Part shown: positions 1 through 4,742 of the stretch, piece after piece
How the letters are laid out: each line of letters starts with the position of its first letter
Numbering within the stretch: the first letter of the stretch is position 1
Source of the DNA: an uncultured Lachnospiraceae bacterium
GTDB lineage: Bacteria > Bacillota > Clostridia > Lachnospirales > Lachnospiraceae
NCBI GenBank assembly: GCA_910585995.1
Contig: CAJUGG010000115.1
Span: forward strand, 1-7,235
Reading direction: 5' to 3'
Length of the DNA stretch: 7,235 nt
The notes under the pieces: generated by a model
The model's input: the letters and a program-made list of their open reading frames with translations, nothing else
What the model was told of the DNA's origin: nothing
Databases searched by the model: none
Made by a program: the position numbers and the translations under genes

Positions 1-198
1 AACCGTCTGGAGCATACGATCAACAACCTTGAGGTAACATCTGAGAACATCACCTCTGCTGAGAGCCGTATCCGTGATACCGACATGGCAGATGAGATTA
101 CGCAGTTCACGAAGAACAACATTCTTCTTCAGGCTTCCCAGTCCATGCTGGCGCAGTCGAACTCCATTCCTCAGAGCATCTTGAGCCTGTTGTCCTAA
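1..198 (+). CDS. fliC: Flagellin, C-terminal part (5' end outside window)
   Basis: This is the last 65 codons of a flagellin, the subunit that polymerises into the flagellar filament after export through the flagellar type III system. The frame is open from base 1 to the TAA at 196-198. The peptide has the conserved carboxy-terminal D1/D0 helices of the family: NLEVTSENITSAESRIRDTD, then ADEITQFTKNNILLQASQSM, then LAQSNSIPQSILSLLS. Flagellins usually end in LAQANQ-PQ-VLxLL, so the end is intact and only slightly divergent (SNSIPQSI). This tail packs with the N-terminal helix in the filament core and is needed for export and polymerisation (family knowledge). A strong terminator follows within about 70 bases, so the gene appears to be the last or only gene of its unit. 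Neither its start nor its promoter is in view. The symbol could equally be hag, as used in Bacillus. Confidence 0.95.
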   Translation, partial: NRLEHTINNLEVTSENITSAESRIRDTDMADEITQFTKNNILLQASQSMLAQSNSIPQSILSLLS

Positions 199-261
199 TC
201 AGGAGATCGGATCATAAGTTGAGGCGTTGGCTTGTTAAAAGCCACAATCCAATCCATATAT

Positions 262-308
262 ACAAACAGTCCAGGCGGTTCAACCCGTCTGGGCTATTTG
301 TGTTTTTT
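262..308 (+). terminator. Rho-independent terminator of the flagellin gene
   Basis: Bases 262-278 pair with 285-301 in 16 of 17 positions; the single mismatch is C267/A296 and there are two G-U pairs. The loop is six bases (279-284). A run of six T residues (303-308) follows immediately. A GC-rich stem plus U-tract just after a stop codon is the classic intrinsic terminator layout, and it separates the flagellin transcript from maf. Confidence 0.9.
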
Positions 309-382
309 CTCCCGCATCATTTGCATCTTCGCCGAATATCCGGCATAAATTCCAAAAAACCTACCCAAAAAGCAGAATCTGG

Positions 383-411
383 TTGCCCGATGCTGTAAAT
401 AATTTTATAAT
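383..411 (+). promoter_or_regulatory. Putative sigma-A promoter for maf-dtd
   Basis: A -35 box TTGCCC (383-388) is separated by 17 bases from a perfect -10 box TATAAT (406-411). A-rich stretches lie just upstream (355-371). Transcription would begin near 418 and leave a leader of about 87 nt before the maf start codon. It lies downstream of the flagellin terminator, where a new promoter is expected. The assignment rests on consensus match and position only. Confidence 0.65.
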
Positions 412-430
412 ACATTATAAATAGAAGCAA

Positions 431-476
431 TTCCTTATATCGTTTCTGCGATCAAGGAGACTATATGAGTAAATAA
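431..476 (+). promoter_or_regulatory. maf leader: hairpin covering an SD, with a three-codon reading frame
   Basis: A consensus ribosome binding site AAGGAG (454-459) sits 5 bases before ATG-AGT-AAA-TAA (465-476), a complete M-S-K frame too short for a normal gene. The same SD is the right arm of a hairpin: 432-436 (TCCTT) pairs with 454-458 (AAGGA), and an inner helix ATCG (439-442) pairs with CGAT (449-452) around a 6-base loop. The leader could therefore switch between an SD-closed and an SD-open state, with the maf SD only 30 bases further on. It may be a regulatory leader peptide, a decayed gene start, or chance. No family is recognised. Confidence 0.35.
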
Positions 477-504
477 GAGAATCACGGTAAAGGAGCAGAT
501 CACC

Positions 505-1080
505 ATGGATAAAATCATATTAGCGTCAGCCTCGCCCAGGAGAAAAGAACTGTTAAAGCAGATTGGGGTGACTTTTGAGATTGTAAAGGCCGAAGGAGAG
601 GAAGTGATTACTTCTTCCATTCCCACAGAGGTTGTGAAAGAATTATCAATCCAGAAAGCAAGGGAAGTGGCCAAAAGATGTGAAGGGACGGTGATCATTG
701 GGGCAGATACGGTTGTGGCTGCGGGCGGTCAGATTCTGGGAAAACCCAAAGATCCGGCAGATGCCATGCGGATGCTTGAGCTGTTGCAGGGGAAAGAGCA
801 TCAAGTGATTACGGGTGTAGCGGTACTTCTTACAGAATCCGGGAAAGTGATCTCTTTTGTGGAGACGACAACCGTACATGTATTTCCTATGACAAGGACG
901 CAGATGGAACAATATATAGCCAGTGGGGAACCCATGGACAAGGCGGGGGCTTACGGGATACAGGGAAGATTTGCGGCGTATGTCTCAGGGATAGAGGGGG
1001 ATTACAACAATGTGGTGGGGCTTCCTGTGGGGAGGCTGTACCAGGAAGTATTAGCGGCAGGCGTGGATCTGCTGGCTTGA
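505..1080 (+). CDS. maf: Maf family nucleotide pyrophosphatase (dTTP/UTP type)
   Basis: This 191-residue protein belongs to the Maf/YhdE family, cytosolic enzymes that hydrolyse dTTP, UTP and modified nucleotides to monophosphates. They are thought to clean the nucleotide pool and are linked to septum or division control in Bacillus. The N-terminal signature SASPRR (residues 8-13) is the substrate loop. GADTVV (66-71) carries the probable catalytic base D68. LGKPKD (78-83) supplies conserved lysines, and DKAGAYGIQG (145-154) is typical of the YhdE-like dTTP/UTP subfamily. The length is normal. The start is chosen because AAAGGAG (489-495) lies 9 bases before the ATG and the signature begins at once. 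dtd follows after 16 bases, so the two are probably co-transcribed. In Bacillus, maf sits beside radC-mreB; here it does not. Confidence 0.95.
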   Translation: MDKIILASASPRRKELLKQIGVTFEIVKAEGEEVITSSIPTEVVKELSIQKAREVAKRCEGTVIIGADTVVAAGGQILGKPKDPADAMRMLELLQGKEHQVITGVAVLLTESGKVISFVETTTVHVFPMTRTQMEQYIASGEPMDKAGAYGIQGRFAAYVSGIEGDYNNVVGLPVGRLYQEVLAAGVDLLA

Positions 1081-1096
1081 CAGAGAGAGGAATTTT

Positions 1097-1543
1097 ATGA
1101 GATTTGTGATACAGAGAGTCGCACATGCTTCTGTGCGTGTGGATGGACAGGTAATCGGAAAGATTGGAAAAGGATTTTTGGTATTGATTGGTGTAGCGGA
1201 GGAAGACACAAAAGAGATCGCGGATAAGATGGTGAAAAAACTCTTAGGGCTTCGGATCTTTGAGGACGAACAAGGAAAGACTAATCTGGATCTTCATGCA
1301 GTGGATGGAGAACTTTTGCTCGTCTCGCAGTTTACGCTCTATGCAGACTGTAAGAGAGGTAACCGTCCGGGATTTACGCGCGCCGGCAACCCTGCCATGG
1401 CCAGCTCCATGTATGAATATATTATCGAGAGCTGCAAAAAACAGTTAAAGGCAGTGGAACGCGGAGAGTTTGGCGCGGATATGAAAGTGGAACTATTGAA
1501 TGACGGACCTTTTACGATTCTTCTGGATTCGTCAGAATTATAA
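1097..1543 (+). CDS. dtd: D-aminoacyl-tRNA deacylase (DTD)
   Basis: This 148-residue cytosolic homodimer hydrolyses D-aminoacyl (and glycyl) tRNAs mischarged by synthetases and so keeps D-amino acids out of proteins. Both family signatures are present. SQFTL (residues 77-81) is part of the active site. NDGPFT (135-140) matches the NxGPxT motif whose Gly-cis-Pro pair is inserted into the partner subunit and gives chiral selectivity. The N-terminal MRFVIQRVxxASVxV and the middle NRPGFTRA (89-96) are also typical. Length is standard. GAGAGG (1085-1090) lies 6 bases before the ATG. The 16-base spacing from maf suggests one transcript. No terminator is visible between dtd and pyrH, so some read-through into pyrH is possible. 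Confidence 0.96.
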   Translation: MRFVIQRVAHASVRVDGQVIGKIGKGFLVLIGVAEEDTKEIADKMVKKLLGLRIFEDEQGKTNLDLHAVDGELLLVSQFTLYADCKRGNRPGFTRAGNPAMASSMYEYIIESCKKQLKAVERGEFGADMKVELLNDGPFTILLDSSEL

Positions 1544-1549
1544 ATCTGG

Positions 1550-1577
1550 TTGCTATTTCCATGATTTGTGGTAAAAT
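1550..1577 (+). promoter_or_regulatory. Putative sigma-A promoter for the pyrH operon
   Basis: The -35 box TTGCTA (1550-1555) is separated by 16 bases from the -10 box TAAAAT (1572-1577). It lies in the 92-base gap just after the dtd stop and directs transcription toward pyrH, with an expected start near 1584 and a leader of about 50 nt. The boxes are close to consensus. I infer that this is the main promoter of the six-gene block 1636-6915. Confidence 0.6.
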
Positions 1578-1635
1578 ATCTATAAAGCTTTTGTCAGACA
1601 CAGTCTGTCAGAGCAAGTAAAGACTGAGGTGCGAT

Positions 1636-2331
1636 ATGAAACGTGTACTATTGAAGTTGAGCGGTGAGGCTCTGGCGGGAGAGAAGCACACCGGATTTGA
1701 TGAGGCGACCTGCGTGCAGGTGGCAAAGCAGGTAAAACGAGTCCTGGACGAAGGCGTTCAGGTAGGCATTGTCATCGGAGGAGGCAATTTCTGGCGCGGA
1801 AGGACCAGTGAGAACATCGACCGGACCAAGTCAGACCAGATTGGGATGTTAGCGACGGTGATGAACTGTATCTATGTGTCGGAGATCTTCCGGAGTGTGG
1901 GGATGAAGACAAAGGTATTTACCCCATTTACGTGTGGTCCTATGGCAGAGATGTTTACCAAGGATGCAGCTATGGAGTGTCTCGAATATGGGATGGTGGT
2001 ATTTTTTGCAGGCGGGACAGGTCATCCCTATTTTTCCACGGATACTACGACTACGCTTCGTGCCATTGAGATTGAAGCAGATATGATCTTGCTGGCAAAA
2101 GCAGTGGATGGCGTCTACGACAGCGATCCCAAGCTGAACCCCAATGCCAAAAAATATGATGAGATCTCCATCCAGACCGTGATAGACAAGAAGCTGGCTG
2201 TAATGGATCTGACGGCATCGATCATGTGCATGGAGAACAAGATGCCGATGCTGGTATTTGGCCTGAACGAAGAAGATAGTATCCTTCACACCATCCATGG
2301 CCAATTTTCCGGAACGAAGGTAACGGTATAG
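1636..2331 (+). CDS. pyrH: UMP kinase
   Basis: Bacterial UMP kinase phosphorylates UMP to UDP with ATP. It is a hexameric cytosolic enzyme of the amino acid kinase fold, usually activated by GTP and inhibited by UTP. The 231-residue length is standard. Family motifs occur in order: LKLSGEAL (6-13, phosphate binding), GGGNFWRG (48-55), DQIGM (67-71, UMP site), GGTGHPYFSTDT (126-137) and KAVDGVYDSDP (155-165, nucleotide binding). GAGGTG (1626-1631) is the SD just before the ATG. In many Firmicutes pyrH follows rpsB-tsf. Here it follows dtd and has its own promoter, while the downstream order frr-uppS-cdsA-dxr-rseP is conventional. Confidence 0.98.
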   Translation: MKRVLLKLSGEALAGEKHTGFDEATCVQVAKQVKRVLDEGVQVGIVIGGGNFWRGRTSENIDRTKSDQIGMLATVMNCIYVSEIFRSVGMKTKVFTPFTCGPMAEMFTKDAAMECLEYGMVVFFAGGTGHPYFSTDTTTTLRAIEIEADMILLAKAVDGVYDSDPKLNPNAKKYDEISIQTVIDKKLAVMDLTASIMCMENKMPMLVFGLNEEDSILHTIHGQFSGTKVTV

Positions 2332-2370
2332 AAAACAGCATCTGGGCGGGCGGATGTGGAACTTAAATAA
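2332..2370 (+). repeat. Direct repeat copy 1 ('empty' form) in the pyrH-frr spacer
   Basis: This 39-base stretch begins immediately after the pyrH stop. Its left part (2332-2347, AAAACAGCATCTGGGC) is identical to 2373-2388. Its right part (2348-2370) matches 2457-2479 at 21 of 23 positions. In copy 1 the two parts are contiguous; in copy 2 they are separated by 68 bases. Copy 1 can form only a short 7-bp stem (2338-2344 with 2351-2357, two G-U pairs). It ends in AACTTAAATAA like copy 2 but is followed by an A run rather than a ribosome binding site. Confidence 0.85.
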
Positions 2371-2466
2371 AAAAAACAGCATCTGGGCAAACAGCGCCAA
2401 GAGTGATATCGGACTTAGAAGAAGGCCGATGTCATTCTGTAGAAGGGGCGCTGTTTGGACGGATGC
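2369..2466 (-). terminator. Possible intrinsic terminator on the minus strand (antisense)
   Basis: Read on the minus strand, the 20-position hairpin (2466-2447 with 2398-2379) is followed, after two bases, by eight consecutive T residues (plus-strand A run 2369-2376). That is the layout of a Rho-independent terminator acting on antisense transcription entering from frr. The loop of 48 bases is long, although it folds into its own 11-bp stem. No minus-strand gene is visible, so its purpose, if any, would be to stop antisense RNA. Confidence 0.4.
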
Positions 2467-2479
2467 GGAACTTAAATAA
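2373..2479 (+). repeat. Direct repeat copy 2, interrupted by a 68-bp inverted-repeat element
   Basis: Left part 2373-2388 and right part 2457-2479 repeat copy 1. Between them, 2389-2456 is bounded exactly by a perfect 10-bp inverted repeat (AAACAGCGCC and GGCGCTGTTT). With flanking bases the stem grows to 20 positions with two mismatches (2379-2398 with 2447-2466). Inside is a second 11-bp stem (2402-2412 with 2426-2436, two G-U pairs). No U-tract follows on the plus strand, so it is not a plus-strand terminator. It may be a tiny non-coding insertion element or a structured mRNA spacer. I do not recognise a named family. Confidence 0.8.
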
Positions 2480-2492
2480 GGAGAACTAGAAT

Positions 2493-3047
2493 ATGGAAGA
2501 GAGATTACAGCCATTTGAGACAAAGATGAGTAAATCGTATGATGCACTGATGAGGGATTATACGGCGATTCGTGCGGGGCGTGCCAATCCGCATGTGCTG
2601 GATAAGATCAAGGTGGATTATTATGGGACGCCTACGCCGCTTCAGCAGGTGGGCAATATCTCAGTTCCGGAGGCGCGGGTGCTGCTGATTCAGCCTTGGG
2701 AGAAGAAGATGATCAAGGAGATCGAGCGGGCGATTAATACGTCGGATCTGGGGATCAATCCCGCCAATGACGGTTCTGCGATCCGCCTGGTATTTCCGGA
2801 ACTGACCGAGGAGCGTCGTAAGGCTTTGGCAAAAGACGTGAAGAAAAAAGGCGATGATGCCAAAGTTGCTATCCGCAATATCCGTCGGGATGCCAATGAG
2901 ACATTTAAGAAAATGAATAAAAATAATGAATTGACCGAAGATGATCAGAAGAATCTGGAGACAAAAGCGCAAAAGCTGACCGATAAATATATCGCACAGA
3001 TCGACAAGGCCATCGAGGAGAAGACCAAAGAGATCATGACCGTATAG
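2493..3047 (+). CDS. frr: Ribosome recycling factor
   Basis: RRF works with EF-G in the cytosol to split the post-termination ribosome and release mRNA and tRNA. The protein has 184 residues, against about 185 in the family. Domain I helices flank the central domain II (about residues 31-104). Conserved blocks are IRAGRANP (26-33), YYGTPTPLQQV (43-53) and INPANDGSAIRL (88-99). RNIRRDAN (128-135) includes R132, the functionally critical arginine of the E. coli protein. GGAG (2480-2483) precedes the ATG by 9 bases. The gene lies between two spacers of 161 and 150 bases, unusually long and structured for this operon. Confidence 0.98.
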   Translation: MEERLQPFETKMSKSYDALMRDYTAIRAGRANPHVLDKIKVDYYGTPTPLQQVGNISVPEARVLLIQPWEKKMIKEIERAINTSDLGINPANDGSAIRLVFPELTEERRKALAKDVKKKGDDAKVAIRNIRRDANETFKKMNKNNELTEDDQKNLETKAQKLTDKYIAQIDKAIEEKTKEIMTV

Positions 3048-3068
3048 ATACCGCATAGACGAAAGATA

Positions 3069-3150
3069 AGGGGCTGTTGCAAAAAGCAGCTTCTGGTTTG
3101 TATCCTATCCAGGATTAGATGCCAGAAGCCTGCTGTTTGTTGCAACCCCT
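3069..3150 (+). repeat. Large imperfect hairpin in the frr-uppS spacer
   Basis: This 82-base near-palindrome folds in layers. AGGGG (3069-3073) pairs with CCCCT (3146-3150). TTGCAA (3077-3082) pairs with TTGCAA (3140-3145). The 12-bp helix 3085-3096 pairs with 3122-3134 with one bulged C. An apical stem ATCCT (3102-3106) pairs with AGGAT (3111-3115). No T-run follows, so it is not an ordinary terminator. Palindromes with GGGGCTGTTGCA-like ends suggest a small MITE-like element or decayed insertion sequence end; that resemblance is from memory. No clear target duplication is visible. It could instead act as an mRNA processing or stability element. Confidence 0.75.
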
Positions 3151-3169
3151 GTTTCGTTGGCGTGATAAT
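3140..3169 (+). promoter_or_regulatory. Possible internal promoter before uppS
   Basis: TTGCAA (3140-3145) and GATAAT (3164-3169) are 18 bases apart, a plausible if imperfect sigma-A promoter directed at uppS. The -35 box lies inside the right arm of the frr-uppS hairpin. Transcription would start near 3176, about 20 bases before the uppS start codon. With only sequence similarity to judge by, this may be a chance match. Confidence 0.3.
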
Positions 3170-3197
3170 TGCGGAACTCAAATAGGAGGAGATATGA

Positions 3198-3911
3198 ATG
3201 AAGATACCTCAGCATGTGGCGATTATTCTGGACGGGAATGGGCGCTGGGCCAAGGCGAAAGGGATGCCGAGAAATTATGGTCATGTACAGGGTGCAAAAA
3301 ATGTAGAGCGCATTTGTGAGGATGCCTACCATATGGGCATCAAATATCTGACAGTCTATGCATTTTCCACAGAGAACTGGAGACGTTCCAAAGAGGAAGT
3401 GGATGCGCTGATGACTCTGCTGCGCAACTATATGAAGACTTGCGTCAAGACAGCCAAAAAAAATCATATGTGCGTGCGGGTAATCGGGGATAAGACAGGG
3501 CTTGCTACGGATATTCAGGAGAGTATTCAAAGGCTGGAAAAAGAATCTGCTGATCAGGATGGATTGTGTTTTACTATTGCCATCAATTATGGAAGCCGGG
3601 ATGAGATCTGTCGTGCAGTGCAAAAGATTGTGGCAGAAGGCATACCTGCAGAAGAGATTACCGAGGAAGTGCTGTCTGCCCATCTGGACACAGCCGGGAT
3701 TCCAGATCCGGATCTGCTGATCCGTACCAGCGGGGAGCAGCGTCTGTCCAATTATCTGATGTGGCAGTTAGCTTATACCGAGTTTTATTTTACAGATGTG
3801 CCCTGGCCGGATTTTGATAAAGAAGAACTGACAAAAGCCATTGAAAAATACAATCTAAGAGAACGCAGATATGGAGGCGTGGAGGAAGCGCCAAAGGAGG
3901 AATCTATATGA
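3198..3911 (+). CDS. uppS: Undecaprenyl diphosphate synthase (cis-isoprenyl transferase)
   Basis: UppS adds eight isopentenyl units in cis to farnesyl diphosphate and makes the C55 lipid carrier for peptidoglycan and other wall polymers. It is a peripheral membrane/cytosolic dimer. The 237-residue protein shows the family motifs: HVAIILDGNGRWA (6-18, catalytic D12), GHVQGAKNV (28-36), AFSTENWRR (55-63), NYGSRDEI (130-137) and DPDLLIRTSGEQRLSN (170-185) followed by YTEFYF (193-198). WPDF (203-206) is also typical. An ATG at 3194 is in another frame and only 3 bases from the SD AGGAGGA (3184-3190). The start at 3198 has proper spacing and the right frame. The gene overlaps cdsA by 4 bases. Confidence 0.97.
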   Translation: MKIPQHVAIILDGNGRWAKAKGMPRNYGHVQGAKNVERICEDAYHMGIKYLTVYAFSTENWRRSKEEVDALMTLLRNYMKTCVKTAKKNHMCVRVIGDKTGLATDIQESIQRLEKESADQDGLCFTIAINYGSRDEICRAVQKIVAEGIPAEEITEEVLSAHLDTAGIPDPDLLIRTSGEQRLSNYLMWQLAYTEFYFTDVPWPDFDKEELTKAIEKYNLRERRYGGVEEAPKEESI

Positions 3912-4726
3912 CATCCTTTTTTCAAAGGCTTACAAGCGGTATCTTATTGGTACTTGCTGTGTTTGGAACCTGTTGGGCAGGCGGACTGTGGCTCGGATTT
4001 TTTGTGGCCGTGATCGGATATATCGGGCTTGATGAATTTTATAAAGTATTTGATCTGGGGATCACCAAAGGCCTGGGCAGAGTGGGATTTTGGGGAACGC
4101 TTTTATGGACGTTTTCTGTCTTTTTATCAGGAGAGAGCGGTGAATTGGCAAAGCGGGAACTGAAATGGCTGGCGCTTTTACTGATCTTTATGTTGTTGAT
4201 GGCAGTCTATGTCTTTGCCTTTCCCAAATATGATACCAAAGAAGTAATGACTGTATTTTTCGGCGTGGTCTATATCCCGGTGATGTTGAGTTTTATTTAT
4301 CTCACCCGTATGCTGCAGGGGGGATTCTATCTGGTATGGCTGATCTTTTTAAGCTCCTGGGGCTGTGATACCTTTGCTTACTGCACCGGGATGCTGCTGG
4401 GACGTCATAAGCTTGCCCCTGTATTAAGCCCTAAAAAATCAGTGGAGGGAGCCATAGGAGGCATCGCAGGAGCAGCGCTTTTGGGGGTGCTCTACGGGGT
4501 ACTGACAAAAGGAAATATACCGATCTATGCGCTGATCTGTGCAGTGGGAGCGGCGGCATCCCAGGTGGGAGATCTGGCAGCTTCCGCCGTGAAGAGACAG
4601 CATAACATCAAGGATTATGGACATCTGATCCCAGGACATGGAGGCATCCTGGACCGTTTTGACAGTGTGATCGTCACAGCACCCATGATCTATATTTTGG
4701 CAGTGCTTTTGATGGATATCCGATAG
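3908..4726 (+). CDS. cdsA: Phosphatidate cytidylyltransferase (CDP-diacylglycerol synthase)
   Basis: CdsA is an integral membrane enzyme that makes CDP-diacylglycerol from CTP and phosphatidic acid, the branch point for bacterial phospholipids. The 272-residue protein has about seven or eight hydrophobic segments, including regions near residues 10-45, 60-74, 87-105, 114-133, 139-160, 182-199, 204-222 and 255-269. The full family signature spans residues 226-252: S226, KR (229-230), KD (235-236), PGHGG (242-246) and DRFD (249-252). The last block bears acidic residues that bind catalytic metal. Before it, WGCDTFAY (151-158) and LSPKKSVEG (173-181) are also conserved. The ATG overlaps the uppS stop, and a perfect AAAGGAGG (3893-3900) lies inside uppS, so translation is probably coupled. 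Confidence 0.97.
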   Translation: MTSFFQRLTSGILLVLAVFGTCWAGGLWLGFFVAVIGYIGLDEFYKVFDLGITKGLGRVGFWGTLLWTFSVFLSGESGELAKRELKWLALLLIFMLLMAVYVFAFPKYDTKEVMTVFFGVVYIPVMLSFIYLTRMLQGGFYLVWLIFLSSWGCDTFAYCTGMLLGRHKLAPVLSPKKSVEGAIGGIAGAALLGVLYGVLTKGNIPIYALICAVGAAASQVGDLAASAVKRQHNIKDYGHLIPGHGGILDRFDSVIVTAPMIYILAVLLMDIR

Positions 4727-4742
4727 GAAGAGAGAGAAAACT

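Larger units (their letters stand above)
199..504. other. Intergenic region between flagellin and maf
   Basis: I see no protein-coding gene in these 306 bases. In order they hold: a small perfect hairpin in the flagellin 3' UTR (TGGCTT at 228-233 pairing with AAGCCA at 239-244, 5-base loop); the flagellin terminator (262-308); about 70 bases (310-382) in which I recognise nothing; a promoter (383-411); and a structured leader running into maf (about 418-504). The main structures have their own entries. Confidence 0.8.

Noticed and set aside
331..344. GCCG...CGGC small inverted repeat upstream of the maf promoter as an operator
   Set aside because: Only 4 bp pair and it lies about 40 bases upstream of the -35 box, so it is too weak to support a call.
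2389..2456. CRISPR-like or plus-strand terminator interpretation of the pyrH-frr repeats
   Set aside because: There are only two unequal copies with no regular spacers, and no T-run follows the stem on the plus strand.
1849..2547. Long minus-strand open frame of 232 codons opposite pyrH and the pyrH-frr spacer
   Set aside because: It lies opposite a clear UMP kinase, its translation is rich in His, Cys and Ser with no recognisable domain, and it crosses the hairpin spacer. It is a shadow frame.
3119..3319. Plus-strand frame from 3119 (and ATG 3194) overlapping the uppS start
   Set aside because: It would start inside the hairpin or 3 bases after the SD, and its frame does not encode UppS motifs. 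The frame beginning at 3198 does.
3456..3463. Run of eight A residues inside uppS as a possible programmed frameshift site
   Set aside because: The reading frame continues through conserved UppS sequence on both sides, and I see no stimulatory structure or alternative frame of interest.
3105..3683. Minus-strand open frame of 192 codons opposite uppS
   Set aside because: uppS has all its family motifs on the plus strand. The antisense translation shows no family and no convincing SD.
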